NCBI RefSeq assembly: GCF_041320705.1
Contig: NZ_JBGGTQ010000001.1
Span: 248,001 to 312,000, forward strand
Direction: 5' to 3'
DNA: 64,000 bases
From: Kineococcus mangrovi
GTDB taxonomy: Bacteria > Actinomycetota > Actinomycetes > Actinomycetales > Kineococcaceae
Shown here: piece after piece, positions 29,514 through 41,961 of the stretch
Layout of the letters: each line of letters opens with the position of its first letter
Numbering within the stretch: position 1 is the first letter of the stretch
Notes under the pieces: generated by a model
The model's input: only the letters and a program-made list of their open reading frames with translations
Told to the model about the DNA's origin: nothing
The model's database searches: none
Position numbers and translations under genes: made by a program

Positions 29514-29915
29514 GTGTCGGTCCCGGCCCGTCGGTCCACGAAGCAGCGGTCGGCCGTCTCGGCGGTCCTGGACGAGGCGGACGCCTTCCTGTCGGCCCAG
29601 GACCTGCACGCCCGGCTGCGCGCACGCGGGGAGAACGTCGGCCTGGCGACGGTCTACCGCGCGCTGCAGGTGCTGGCCGAGGACGGCGACGTCGACGTGC
29701 TGCGCACCGACGACGGCGGCGAGGCCGTGTACCGCCGGTGCAGCACCGGGCACCACCACCACCTCGTGTGCCGCCGCTGCGGGGCGACCGTCGAGGTCGA
29801 GGGCCCGCAGGTCGAGGCGTGGGCGAAGCGGGTCGGCGCCGAGCACGGTTTCACCGCCGTCCAGCACGTCGTCGAGGTCTTCGGCGTCTGCGCCGCCTGC
29901 AGCGCCCAGGACTGA
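29514..29915 (+). CDS. zur: Zinc uptake regulator of the Fur family
   Basis: 133 residues. Winged helix ([17 protein letters not shown]) followed by the metal domain with [10 protein letters not shown], then FGVCAAC. Cys86/Cys89 and Cys126/Cys129 form the structural zinc site. The [20 protein letters not shown] segment closely follows mycobacterial FurB/Zur, also located by glyS. GTG 29514 (AGGA close upstream) or GTG 29502 may be the start. It represses zinc-uptake genes when zinc-loaded; a matching palindrome lies 1.1 kb away before the COG0523 gene. Confidence 0.9.
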   Translation: MSVPARRSTKQRSAVSAVLDEADAFLSAQDLHARLRARGENVGLATVYRALQVLAEDGDVDVLRTDDGGEAVYRRCSTGHHHHLVCRRCGATVEVEGPQVEAWAKRVGAEHGFTAVQHVVEVFGVCAACSAQD

Positions 29916-29937
29916 CACCGCCGCACCGCGCCGGGGG

Positions 29938-31023
29938 TCAGCGGTCCCCGAGCCAGGGCTCCAGGCCGTCCTCGGGGGCGGTCCAGGCGGCGCTCTCGGC
30001 GGGCGTGGCCAGGATGCGCTCGAAGGCCGCGCTGACGCGTTCGGCGTCCCCCTCGTCGACGCCGGTGACCACCAGGCGCGTGCGGGGGCGCTCGCCGCGA
30101 CGGGCGTCCCAGGTGCCGATGGTCCCGATGCTCAGCTGCCCGCCCGCGCCGTCCCACGCGCACACGACCTCCGGTCGCGACGGCACCCAGAAGAACCCCC
30201 GGGCCCGCAACCGGCCCGCACCGACGGCCTCGATCTCCTCCAGGAGCCGGCCCGGGTGCAGCGGCGCGGGCGTGCGCAGGTCGAGGGTGAAGACCCCCAG
30301 GCGGTCGTCGGCCCCGCTCGGCCGGGCGGCGCGCAGGTCGCTGCGGCGCAACGGCTCCGCCACGGGGTCGGCGGTGGCGAGGCGGCGCGGGGCCAGCAGG
30401 TCGGACGCGTCCGCGGCGAGGAGGTCGGCGACGACGCAGCCGGGCGCGGTGACGTGGTCGAGCAGGACGGCCGAGCGGGCGGGCAGCTCGCCGTCGACCA
30501 GGACGAGGTCGGCCTCGTCGAGCTGGTGGGCCAGCACCTCCCCCACCGCGCGGTCGGTCTCCTCCCCCGCGGCGCCGACGACGAGCTCGTCGCCGAGCAG
30601 GTCCTCGAGCAGGCCGGGGCCGTGCGCGACGGCGACGACACCGGTGACCGTGACGAGGTCGGCGAGGTCGTCGGCGCCGTCGGTGCCGTGGGTCAGGGCC
30701 TGCAGGACGGCCAGCGGTTCGGCGGTGACCGGCAGCGCCAGCACGAGGCGCTCGGCCCGGCCGGCGCGGGCGATCGCGGCGACGGCGGGCAGGACGTCCT
30801 CGCGCAGGGCGCACCCGAGGCAGGCGTGCTCGAGCGGCACGTCCACGTCCTCGAGCACCCGGTCGAACTCGGCGGCCAGGCGGTGCAGCCGGTCCGGGGC
30901 GAGGTCGTAGCGCAGCAGCACGGTCCCGGGCCCGCCCCACAGGGCGGCGGCGGTGGCGCTGTCGCGCAGCACCGGGTCCATGGAGGTCAGCAGGGTCACG
31001 GGCAGGGTCACGGGCGGTCGCAC
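29938..31023 (-). CDS. COG0523/CobW-family protein lacking a Walker A motif
   Basis: 361 residues. The CobW C-terminal domain is clear (RLRARGFFWVPSRPEVVCAWDGAGGQ, WDARRGERPRTRLVVTGVDEGDAERV). The family metal motif appears as ACLGCALRED with Cys68 and Cys71. The usual N-terminal GxxGxGKT is absent; the protein starts TLLTSMDPVLRDSATAAALW, so GTP binding is doubtful. GTG 31023 is 5 bases after AAGGAG. A Zur-type palindrome lies 14 bases upstream of the start, and zur itself converges from the other side. This predicts zinc-starvation expression, resembling Mrf-like proteins of mycobacterial Zur regulons. Confidence 0.85.
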   Translation of the reverse strand: MRPPVTLPVTLLTSMDPVLRDSATAAALWGGPGTVLLRYDLAPDRLHRLAAEFDRVLEDVDVPLEHACLGCALREDVLPAVAAIARAGRAERLVLALPVTAEPLAVLQALTHGTDGADDLADLVTVTGVVAVAHGPGLLEDLLGDELVVGAAGEETDRAVGEVLAHQLDEADLVLVDGELPARSAVLLDHVTAPGCVVADLLAADASDLLAPRRLATADPVAEPLRRSDLRAARPSGADDRLGVFTLDLRTPAPLHPGRLLEEIEAVGAGRLRARGFFWVPSRPEVVCAWDGAGGQLSIGTIGTWDARRGERPRTRLVVTGVDEGDAERVSAAFERILATPAESAAWTAPEDGLEPWLGDR

Positions 31024-31036
31024 GGGCGCTCCTTGA

Positions 31037-31051
31037 TGAGACTCGTTCTCA
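31037..31051. promoter_or_regulatory. Zur-box palindrome
   Basis: TGAGACTCGTTCTCA (complement TGAGAACGAGTCTCA) is a 15-bp palindrome matching the TGAnAAyGAnTnTCA layout of actinobacterial Zur sites at about 12 of 15 positions. It sits 14 bases before the COG0523 start and 120 bases before the HU gene. Confidence 0.65.
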
Positions 31052-31171
31052 AGAAAACCGACGGTAGCAGACACCCCGACGCGCCCCACGCCCTCCCACG
31101 TGCCGGGCACGGGCGGTGACCCCCGGTAACGTCGCCCTGCAACCACCGTCGTCGATCCCCCGGGAGTACCC

Positions 31172-31450
31172 GTGAACCGCTCCGAGCTCGTCACCGCCGT
31201 CGCCGAACGCGCCGGCCTGACGCAGTCCGAGACCGACTCCGTCATCAACGCGCTCGGCGACGTCCTCGTCGAGGCCGTCGGCAAGGGAGAGCCCGTCAAG
31301 CTGCCGGGCCTGCTCACCGTCGAGCGCGTCGAGCGGGCCGCCCGCACCGGCCGCAACCCGCGCACGGGCGAGACCATGGAGATCGCCGCCTCCTACGGCG
31401 CCAAGCTCACCGCCGGGTCCAAGCTGAAGGCCGCCGCCAGCGGCAGCTGA
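31172..31450 (+). CDS. hup: HU-family DNA-binding protein
   Basis: 92 residues with the complete HU fold: MNRSELVTAVAERAGLTQSETDSVINALGDVL, a beta arm containing RAARTGRNPRTGETMEI, and a short C-terminal helix. It lacks the long Lys/Ala tail of mycobacterial HupB. GTG 31172 follows GGGAG. It compacts DNA as a homodimer. It is divergent from the Zur-box-bearing COG0523 gene, so it might share that control region, which is unusual for HU. Confidence 0.93.
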   Translation: MNRSELVTAVAERAGLTQSETDSVINALGDVLVEAVGKGEPVKLPGLLTVERVERAARTGRNPRTGETMEIAASYGAKLTAGSKLKAAASGS

Positions 31451-31604
31451 CCCACCACGGCCGCCCCGCCTCCCTGCCGCGGGCACCCCCCTGCTTCCGC
31501 ACCCGGGGGACGACACGGAAGACTGCCCCGCGAGAAGCAGTCAGCACGTGCACACGGAGTCAGCGTCGACCCCCGGGCACCCGGCAAGGGAGGCGAGGCG
31601 TCGC

Positions 31605-34466
31605 ATGAGCGCACCGACGGACGAAGAGCTGCAGGCGGACCTGCAGACCCCGCCCGAGCAGACCGCGCAGGGGTCCACCCGGACCTCCAGCGACGTGCTC
31701 ACGGTGGACGGGGTCTCCTCCGACGAGGGCCACGCCGCCCTGCGCGCCTCGGTCCGCAAGCTCGGGGAACTCCTCGGGGAGTCCCTGACCCGGCACGAGG
31801 GCCGCGAGCTGCTGGACCTCGTCGAGCAGGTCCGCCAGCTGGCCCGCCGCCCCGACGACGGGGCCGAGCTGGCCCGGCTGCTCTCCGGCGTCGACGACGC
31901 CACCGCCATCAACCTGGCCCGGGCCTTCACCGCCTACTTCCAGCTCGCCAACGCCTCCGAGCAGCTGCACCGCGGCCTGGAGCTCTCCCGCGCCTCCGCG
32001 GGCGGCCTGGACGGCACGCTCGAACGGCTGGGCCAGGCCCTGAGCTCCGGCGACCTCGACCGCGGCACGGCCCAGGAGATCCTCGGCCGGCTGCAGCTGC
32101 GTCCGGTGTTCACGGCCCACCCCACCGAGTCCAGCCGGCGCTCCGTCCTGGACCTGCTCCTGCGCATCACGACGATCGTGGAGGCCTCCGAGGACGCCGC
32201 CCAGCGCCCCCTGGACGCCCACCGCGGACAGCGCCGCCTGGCCGAGCTCGTCGACGAGCTGTGGCAGACCGACGAGCTGCGGGTCCTGCGCCCGCGACCG
32301 GCCGACGAGGCGCGCTCGGCCCTGCACCACCTGCGCAACCTCACCTCCACCGTCCTGCCGGACCTGCTGGAGGACCTCGCCGTCGGGCTCGACGAGCTCG
32401 GGCTGGCCCTGCCCGCCGACGCCCAGCCCCTGCGCTTCGGCAACTGGGTCGGCGGGGACCGCGACGGGAACCCGAACGTCACCCCCGAGGTGACGGCGGA
32501 GGTCCTGGGCATGCAGCACGACGCCGCGCTCGACGTCCTGACCGCCGCCACGCGCGACCTCATGACCGAGCTGGCCGCCTCCACCCAGATCGTCGGGTTC
32601 TCCGAGGACCTGCTGGCCTCCCTGGAGGCGGACGCGCAGGCGATGCCGGAGGTGCGGGCCGCCCGCGCCCACCTCAACGGCGAGGAGCCCTACCGGTTCA
32701 AGCTGTCGTACGTCCTGGCCCGCCTGGAAGGCACCCGCGCACGGCTGCACAGCGGCGCCGAGCACGTCCCGGGCCGTGACTACGCCGGGGTGCAGGAGTA
32801 CACCGCCGAGATCCGGATGCTGCAGGACTCGTTGCGCGCCAACGACGGCGACCTGGTCGCCGACGGCGCCGTCGCCCGCCTGCTGCGCGTGGCCCGCGCC
32901 GTCGGGTTCGGGCTGGCCACGCTCGACGTGCGCGAGGACGCCGGCAAGCACCACACCGCCCTGGCCACGATCTACGACCGGCTCGGCGAGCTCATCACGC
33001 CCTACGCCGACCTGGACCGCACGGCGCGCACCAAGCTGCTGTCCAAGGAGCTCACGGGGCACCGGCCGCTCATCGGGTCGGCCGCGCGGACGCTGACGGA
33101 CACCCCGGCCCGGGTGCTGCAGCTGTTCTCGACGATCGGCACCGCGCTGGACCGCTACGGCGACGACGTCATCGAGACGTACATCGTGTCCATGACCAAG
33201 GGCATCGACGACATCTTCGCCGTCGTCGTCCTGGCCCGGGAGGTCGGCCTCGTCGACCTGGCCGAGACGCCGGGCGCGAACGACGTGGCGCGCATCGGGT
33301 TCGCCCCGCTGTTCGAGACGGTCACCGAGCTGGAGAACGCCGAGGAACTCCTCGAGGGGCTGCTGTCCGACCCCTCCTACCGCCGCGTCGTCGCCGCCCG
33401 CGGGGACGTGCAGGAGATCATGCTCGGCTACTCCGACTCCTCCAAGGACGCCGGGATCGCCGCCTCCCGCTGGCAGATCCACCGCGCCCAGCGCGCGCTG
33501 CGCGACGTCGCCCTGCGCCACGGGGTGACCCTGCGGCTCTTCCACGGCCGCGGCGGGTCCGTCGGCCGCGGCGGCGGGCCCACCGGCGAGGCGATCCTGG
33601 CCCAGCCCTACGGCACGCTCGACGGGCCGATCAAGGTGACCGAGCAGGGCGAGGTCATCTCCGACAAGTACGTCCAGCCCCGGCTGGCCCGGCACAACCT
33701 CGAGGTCGCCCTGTCGGCCGCGCTCGAGGCGTCCACGCTGCACCGCACCCCGTTGCAGCCGCGGGAGGTGCTGGACGGCTGGGACGAGACGATGTCGGTC
33801 GTGGCCGCCGCGGGCCAGAACGCCTACCGGACCCTCGTCCGCGACCCCGGCCTCGTGCCGTTCTTCCTCACGGCCACGCCCGTGGAGGAACTGGGCAACC
33901 TCAACATCGGCTCGCGCCCCTCGCGCCGCCCCGGCGGCACCGGGGGCCTGGAGGACCTGCGGGCGATCCCGTGGGTGTTCGGGTGGACGCAGAGCCGCAT
34001 CAACGTCCCCGGCTGGTTCGGCGTCGGGTCGGGCCTGCGCGCCGCCCGCGAGGCCGGCCACGAGGACGACCTGCGGGCGATGGTCACCGACTGGGCGTTC
34101 TTCCGCAGCTTCGTCTCCAACGTCCAGATGACGCTGGCCAAGACCGACCTGGGGATCGCGGCGCACTACGTCGAGGAACTCGTCGACCCCGACGCCCGCA
34201 GCGCCTTCGAGACGATCCGCGCCGAGCACGCCACGACCCTGGAGCAGGTGCTGTGGCTGACGGGGCAGGAGGAACTGCTGGAGTCCGCCCCGGTCCTGCG
34301 CCGCACCCTGGAGCTGCGCGACGCCTACCTGGCGCCGCTGCACGCGCTGCAGGTGTCCCTGCTCGCCCGCTCCCGGGCCAGCGGGGAGGACGTCGACCCC
34401 GCGCTGCGCCGCGCGCTCCTGCTGACGATCAACGGGATCGCGGCGGGGATGCGCAACACCGGCTGA
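31605..34466 (+). CDS. ppc: Phosphoenolpyruvate carboxylase
   Basis: 953 residues. It adds bicarbonate to PEP to give oxaloacetate. Catalytic regions: VFTAHPTESSRRS near residue 170, GNWVGGDRDGNPNVT, MLGYSDSSKDAGIAASRW, the glycine-rich FHGRGGSVGRGGG near 647 and the C-terminal NGIAAGMRNTG. ATG 31605 has GGGAGG and GAGG upstream; the frame is open 57 bases further. A two-way terminator hairpin follows. Confidence 0.96.
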   Translation: MSAPTDEELQADLQTPPEQTAQGSTRTSSDVLTVDGVSSDEGHAALRASVRKLGELLGESLTRHEGRELLDLVEQVRQLARRPDDGAELARLLSGVDDATAINLARAFTAYFQLANASEQLHRGLELSRASAGGLDGTLERLGQALSSGDLDRGTAQEILGRLQLRPVFTAHPTESSRRSVLDLLLRITTIVEASEDAAQRPLDAHRGQRRLAELVDELWQTDELRVLRPRPADEARSALHHLRNLTSTVLPDLLEDLAVGLDELGLALPADAQPLRFGNWVGGDRDGNPNVTPEVTAEVLGMQHDAALDVLTAATRDLMTELAASTQIVGFSEDLLASLEADAQAMPEVRAARAHLNGEEPYRFKLSYVLARLEGTRARLHSGAEHVPGRDYAGVQEYTAEIRMLQDSLRANDGDLVADGAVARLLRVARAVGFGLATLDVREDAGKHHTALATIYDRLGELITPYADLDRTARTKLLSKELTGHRPLIGSAARTLTDTPARVLQLFSTIGTALDRYGDDVIETYIVSMTKGIDDIFAVVVLAREVGLVDLAETPGANDVARIGFAPLFETVTELENAEELLEGLLSDPSYRRVVAARGDVQEIMLGYSDSSKDAGIAASRWQIHRAQRALRDVALRHGVTLRLFHGRGGSVGRGGGPTGEAILAQPYGTLDGPIKVTEQGEVISDKYVQPRLARHNLEVALSAALEASTLHRTPLQPREVLDGWDETMSVVAAAGQNAYRTLVRDPGLVPFFLTATPVEELGNLNIGSRPSRRPGGTGGLEDLRAIPWVFGWTQSRINVPGWFGVGSGLRAAREAGHEDDLRAMVTDWAFFRSFVSNVQMTLAKTDLGIAAHYVEELVDPDARSAFETIRAEHATTLEQVLWLTGQEELLESAPVLRRTLELRDAYLAPLHALQVSLLARSRASGEDVDPALRRALLLTINGIAAGMRNTG

Positions 34467-34484
34467 GCCGCCCCCGGGGGAGGG

Positions 34485-34519
34485 GATCGTCGTCCGGCGT
34501 CGCGCGCTGGACGACGATC
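34485..34519. terminator. Two-way terminator between ppc and uppS
   Basis: An 11-bp perfect stem GATCGTCGTCC/GGACGACGATC with a 13-base loop, 18 bases after the ppc stop and reaching into the uppS stop codon. Flanking GGGG and CTCCCC extend the pairing. It separates two convergent genes. Confidence 0.65.
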
Positions 34520-35390
34520 ACTCCCCCGCGGGCTCGTCGGGGGTGTCGAGCGCCCCGCCGTAGCGGCGGTTGCGCGTCGCGTACGTCTCGATCGCGGCCC
34601 ACAGGGCCCGCCGGTCCACGTCGGGCCACAGCACGTCGGAGAACACCATCTCCGCGTACGTCGACTGCCACGGCAGGAAACCGGACGTCCGCTGCTCCCC
34701 CGAGGAGCGCCAGAACAGGTCCACGTCCGGCATGTCGGGTTCGTCGAGGTAGCGGGCGAACGTCCGCTCGTCGATCCGGTCGGGGTTCACCACCCCGGCT
34801 GCGACGTCGCGGGCCAGGGCGCGGGCGGCGTCGGCGATCTCGGCGCGGCCGCCGTAGTTCACGCACATCGTCAGCGTGCAGACGGTGTTGTCCCGCGTCA
34901 TCTCCTCGGCCGACTCCAGTTCGCTGATGACGCTGCGCCAGAGGCGGGGACGACGCCCGGCCCAGCGCACGCGGACGCCCCAGGAGTCCATGACGTCCCG
35001 GCGCCGCCGGATGACGTCGCGGTTGAACCCCATGAGGAACTTGATCTCCTCGGGGCTGCGCCGCCAGTTCTCCGTCGAGAACGCGTACGCCGAGACGTGC
35101 GTGACACCGACCTCCACGGCCCCGGCGACGACGTCCAGCAGGGACGCCTCCCCCATCTTGTGCCCCTCGATGCGCGACAACCCGCGCTGGTTCGCCCAGC
35201 GCCCGTTGCCGTCCATGACGATCGCGACGTGCCGGGGGACGAGGTCGGCCGGCAGCTGCGGCGGCCGGGCACCGGACGGGTGCGGCGGCGGCGCGACGAC
35301 CGGGCGCCCCTCGCGCGCGGTGGTCCGGTCTGAGCGGCGTCGTCGGGGTCCGGTCACGGGCACGGGCACCAGGGTGCCAGGTGGGACCAT
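34518..35390 (-). CDS. uppS: (2Z,6E)-type polyprenyl diphosphate synthase / isoprenyl transferase
   Basis: 290 residues from ATG 35390. It elongates polyprenyl diphosphates that carry cell-wall precursors. The catalytic Asp60 lies in [17 protein letters not shown]. Other cis-prenyltransferase blocks are [27 protein letters not shown] and [20 protein letters not shown]. The first ~45 residues are Pro/Arg-rich and variable; GTG starts at 35369, 35363 or 35357 are plausible, since ATG 35390 would abut the divergent gene. In Mycobacterium the orthologue Rv2361c is also next to recO. Confidence 0.93.
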   Translation of the reverse strand: MVPPGTLVPVPVTGPRRRRSDRTTAREGRPVVAPPPHPSGARPPQLPADLVPRHVAIVMDGNGRWANQRGLSRIEGHKMGEASLLDVVAGAVEVGVTHVSAYAFSTENWRRSPEEIKFLMGFNRDVIRRRRDVMDSWGVRVRWAGRRPRLWRSVISELESAEEMTRDNTVCTLTMCVNYGGRAEIADAARALARDVAAGVVNPDRIDERTFARYLDEPDMPDVDLFWRSSGEQRTSGFLPWQSTYAEMVFSDVLWPDVDRRALWAAIETYATRNRRYGGALDTPDEPAGE

Positions 35391-35397
35391 GGCTCAC

Positions 35398-35988
35398 GTG
35401 CCCGACCACACGAGCTCCCCCCGTTCCCCCCGCACCGCCCTCGTCCGCCACGGCGAGACGGACTGGAACCGCGACGGGCGGTTGCAGGGCCGGACGGACG
35501 TCCCCCTCAACGACACCGGCCGGGACCAGGCGCGGGCCCTGGCCGACCAGCTCGCCGCACCCCTCGGGGACGTCCCGTGGGCGGCGATCACGTCCTCCCC
35601 GCTCTCGCGTGCCCGCGAGACGGCGCAGATCATCGCCGACCGCCTCGGCCTGGAGCTGCTGGCACCGCACGAGGACCTCGTGGAGCGGTGCTTCGGCGAG
35701 GCCGAGGGCGCCACCGTGGACGAACTGGCGGTCCGGTACCCGCACGGCGAGCGACCGGGTCAGGAACCCTGGGAGGACCTCCGCGCGCGGGGCTCGGCGG
35801 CCCTGCGGCGCCTGCGCGCCGAGCACGGCGACACCCCGCTCGTCGTCGTCGCGCACGGGACGTTCCTGCGGGCGACGGTCGAGGGCCTGGCCGGGGTCGA
35901 GCTGGCGCGCATGGCGAACGCCACGTCCGTGGTGGTCGAGGGCGCGGACCGCGAGTGGCGGCTGGCCCGCGCCCCTCAGCGCGCCTGA
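35398..35988 (+). CDS. Histidine phosphatase family protein
   Basis: 196 residues. The phosphoglycerate-mutase-like RHG motif [19 protein letters not shown] starts the fold, with the second catalytic His in [11 protein letters not shown] and [15 protein letters not shown] in between. The substrate is unknown. The start is uncertain: ATG 35389 shares its CATG with the divergent uppS ATG, while GTG 35398 lies 7 bases after GACCAT and could be leaderless. The 3' end overlaps recO (convergent) by 13 bases. Confidence 0.88.
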   Translation: MPDHTSSPRSPRTALVRHGETDWNRDGRLQGRTDVPLNDTGRDQARALADQLAAPLGDVPWAAITSSPLSRARETAQIIADRLGLELLAPHEDLVERCFGEAEGATVDELAVRYPHGERPGQEPWEDLRARGSAALRRLRAEHGDTPLVVVAHGTFLRATVEGLAGVELARMANATSVVVEGADREWRLARAPQRA

Positions 35989-36773
35989 GCGGCCTCGGGC
36001 CGTTCCACGTGCCGCAGCGAGCGGATGCCGCGTTCGAGGTGCCACTGCAGGAACGCGGCGACGAGCCCGCTGCCCTCGCGGCGGCAGCGCTCCTCGGCGT
36101 CCTCCGCGACGACCCACTCCCCGCTGAGCAGCGCCGCGAGCAGTTCGAGCGTCCGCGGGTCCGGTGCCGCCGACCCCGGTGGCCGGCAGGCCCCGCACAC
36201 CGCGCCCCCGGCGGCGACGTTGAACGCGGTGTGCGGGCCGGGGTCCCCGCAGCGGGCGCAGTCGGCGAAGCTGGCCGCGTACCCGGCCACGGCGAGCGAG
36301 CGCAGCAGGAAGGCGTCCAGGACGAGGGGGGCGGCGTGCTCGCGGCGCGACAGCGCCCGCAGCGCCCCCACGAGCAGCAGGTACTGCTGGGTCGCGTTCT
36401 CCCGCTCCACCTCGGTGAACCGCTCGGCCGTCTCCACGAGCGCGTGCCCGACGGTGTAGAGGCCGTAGTCGCCGGCGAGCTCGCGCCCGTAGGGCGCCAG
36501 CACGTCGACCTGGGTGACGGTGTCGAGCGCGCGGCCGCGGTGCAGCTGCACGTCCACGCAGGTGAACGGTTCCAGCCGCGCCCCGAACCGGGACGAGGTG
36601 CGCCGCACGCCCTTGGCCACGGCGCGCACGCGACCGTGGTGCCGGGTCAGCAGGGTGACGATCCGGTCGGCCTCGCCGAGCTTGGTGGTGCGCAGGACGA
36701 CGGCCTCGTCGCGGTAGCTCTTCGCCCCGCCGATGCTGGATCCCCTGCCGCTGGACCCCCTGCTCCCCGCCAC
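35976..36773 (-). CDS. recO: DNA repair protein RecO
   Basis: 265 residues. RecO helps load RecA during recombinational repair. An OB-fold N-terminus ([39 protein letters not shown]) is followed by a helical domain with a zinc site formed by [10 protein letters not shown] and CGAC. GTG 36773 lacks a ribosome site but is 7 bases after TACAGT, supporting a leaderless start within a longer open frame. Its first residues are Gly/Ser-rich and variable. Confidence 0.92.
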   Translation of the reverse strand: MAGSRGSSGRGSSIGGAKSYRDEAVVLRTTKLGEADRIVTLLTRHHGRVRAVAKGVRRTSSRFGARLEPFTCVDVQLHRGRALDTVTQVDVLAPYGRELAGDYGLYTVGHALVETAERFTEVERENATQQYLLLVGALRALSRREHAAPLVLDAFLLRSLAVAGYAASFADCARCGDPGPHTAFNVAAGGAVCGACRPPGSAAPDPRTLELLAALLSGEWVVAEDAEERCRREGSGLVAAFLQWHLERGIRSLRHVERPEAAQAR

Positions 36774-36780
36774 GGCCCCC

Positions 36781-36786
36781 ACTGTA
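36781..36786 (-). promoter_or_regulatory. -10 element for leaderless recO
   Basis: TACAGT on the minus strand, 7 bases before GTG 36773, in the 46-base gap after the GGDEF gene. Confidence 0.5.
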
Positions 36787-36819
36787 GGTGCCGCCCCCGA
36801 CACGGCCCCGGACCCGCGC

Positions 36820-38382
36820 TCACCCGGCGACGAGGCGGTCCCGTCCCGAGCGCTTGGCCTCCAGCACCGCGCGGTCGGCCGCCGCGACGGCCTCGGCCGC
36901 GGGGGCCGGGCCGGCCAGCCCCGCCGAGACGGTGACGCGCAGCCCCAGGGAGATCTCCAGCCACGGTTCCTTGCGGACGACCTCGAGCAGCCGCTCGGCC
37001 GTCCGCTGCGCCCCGTGCCCGCCGGGGACGAGCACGACGAACTCGTCGGCCCCGTAGCGGACGAGGACGTCGTCGTCACCGGCGTTGCGCTGCAGCAGGT
37101 CCGCGACGCGGCGCAGCACGGCGTCCCCGGCGGCGTGGCCGTGCTCGTCGTTGACGGCGCGGAACCGGTCGACGTCGAGCAGGACGGCGCTGAAGCGCTG
37201 GTCGGGGCGTTCGAGGACCTGCTGCAGGCGGCGGCGGTTGCCCAGACCGGTCATGGGGTCCACGAGCGAGGCGCGGCCCAGGCGCTCGTTCTGCTCGGCC
37301 ATCTCCCGCTGGCGGATGCGGTCCTGCAGCGCCTCGAACCGGCTCTCGCGGTCCTCCCACAGCCGGGCCAGCGACACCTGCGCGAGCAGCTCCAGCGCGT
37401 CGGCGGCCTCGCTGCGCCCGTCGTGCCGGACGGCGTTGCGGGCCCGGACGGCGAGCGCCGTGAGCCCCCACACGTCGAGCTGGGTGGCCGAGGAGACGCG
37501 CTGGACGGCGGCGAGGAGCTCGGCCGCGGTCTCCCGGTCCCCGGCGTCGGAGGTGACCATGGCCAGGGCGATGCGGGCGATCTGGGTCTCGGCCAGTTCC
37601 TCGCGCAGCCGGAACGCGTCCATCGCCGGCCGCAGCCGCGCCTGGGCGAGCCCGGTGTCCCCGGTGCGCTGCAGGACGAAGGCCTCGACGGCCTCGGCCC
37701 GGGCGAGCATCTCCGGGTAGTCGGCCTCGGCGGCGAGCTGGCGCATCCGGGCCGCGCGGGCCAGGGCCTCGGTGTAGTGCGGCCAGGCCTCGCCCGCGCG
37801 GCCGGCGACCTCGAGCATCGAGGCCCAGGCGACCTGCAGGACGGCGGCCTCCTGGGCCACGTTGAGGCGCACCCGGGGCGGGGGGAAGGTCAGGGCCAGC
37901 ATCTGGACCATGAGCTCGTCGGCTGGCTCGAACAGGGCGAGGGAGTTCAGGGCCAGCGCCACCGACATGGTCGCCGAGAGGTGGTCGTAGGTGCGGATGG
38001 GCTGCGCCGAGACGATGAGCTGGCCCTCGGCGAGGTGGTCCATCGCCAGGGCTGTCATCCCGAGGTCGACGCGGGACTCGGCGAGCAGGGCGAGGGCCTT
38101 GGCCCGCCAGACGGGGTCCGCGCCGACGCCGAGGCGGCGCAGCAGGTGCCCGGCCTCCTCGCTGGCCTCGGCGGCGCGGCCGAGCTGGTGCAGGGCGACG
38201 CCGCAGATGAACTGCAGGTAGCGGGCGGTGCGCTCGTCCCCGGCGGCCTCGCAGAAGGCCAGGCCCTGGCGGCTGACGAGGATCGCGCGCTCGCCGTAGC
38301 CGTCGAGGTACAGCTTGTGGGCCCACTCGGCCAGGGTGTCGAACGGTCCGAACGGGCTGACGGGTTCGAGCTCGGTGCTCAC
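36820..38382 (-). CDS. GGDEF-domain protein with helical sensor region
   Basis: 520 residues. The first ~350 are TPR-like helices ([38 protein letters not shown] and following), then a coiled segment, then a GGDEF domain from about residue 365 ([36 protein letters not shown]). The active-site motif reads [14 protein letters not shown] rather than GGDEF, and no RxxD inhibition site precedes it. It may still make cyclic di-GMP. No signal or membrane segment is seen, so it is cytoplasmic. GTG 38382 has GGGAGGGGG upstream; a TAGGAT -10 candidate is about 55 bases 5'. ATG 38418 is an alternative start. Confidence 0.88.
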   Translation of the reverse strand: MSTELEPVSPFGPFDTLAEWAHKLYLDGYGERAILVSRQGLAFCEAAGDERTARYLQFICGVALHQLGRAAEASEEAGHLLRRLGVGADPVWRAKALALLAESRVDLGMTALAMDHLAEGQLIVSAQPIRTYDHLSATMSVALALNSLALFEPADELMVQMLALTFPPPRVRLNVAQEAAVLQVAWASMLEVAGRAGEAWPHYTEALARAARMRQLAAEADYPEMLARAEAVEAFVLQRTGDTGLAQARLRPAMDAFRLREELAETQIARIALAMVTSDAGDRETAAELLAAVQRVSSATQLDVWGLTALAVRARNAVRHDGRSEAADALELLAQVSLARLWEDRESRFEALQDRIRQREMAEQNERLGRASLVDPMTGLGNRRRLQQVLERPDQRFSAVLLDVDRFRAVNDEHGHAAGDAVLRRVADLLQRNAGDDDVLVRYGADEFVVLVPGGHGAQRTAERLLEVVRKEPWLEISLGLRVTVSAGLAGPAPAAEAVAAADRAVLEAKRSGRDRLVAG

Positions 38383-38510
38383 GCCGCCCCCTCCCGATGT
38401 CGCCACCGGTGACCGCATGTCACAGGTGGTGACTGATCCTAACCGTCCGCGCCGTCCGGGGGGAGTCGAACCCCGGACGGCGCGGACGCCGGTCGCGCGG
38501 GTGGGCGGGC

Positions 38511-41784
<3,274 letters not shown>

Positions 41785-41899
41785 TCGCCGGACCCGGTGC
41801 CCCGCGGCCCGCACGTCGCCGTGCGGGCCGCGCCGGGGTCGGGCGCGAGCTGGTGGGGCCCGCCCTACGGGTCCACTGCCCACCCATGTCTGCATCCGT

Positions 41900-41934
41900 G
41901 GACACTGTCCGCTGACGTGGAACACTGGTACCTT
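41900..41934 (+). promoter_or_regulatory. Candidate promoter/operator before kdgD
   Basis: GGACA-C-TGTCC (41900-41910) is a perfect 5+1+5 inverted repeat. A TACCTT -10 candidate follows at 41929-41934, 28 bases before the kdgD GTG. The 177-base gap suggests kdgD-gudD-tam has its own promoter. Confidence 0.4.
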
Positions 41935-41961
41935 GGGGCGCCGCCGACCCGAGGAGCACCC

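Noticed and set aside
31560-34343. A 927-codon open frame opposite ppc
   Set aside because: Shadow of ppc in the complementary strand with low-complexity composition.
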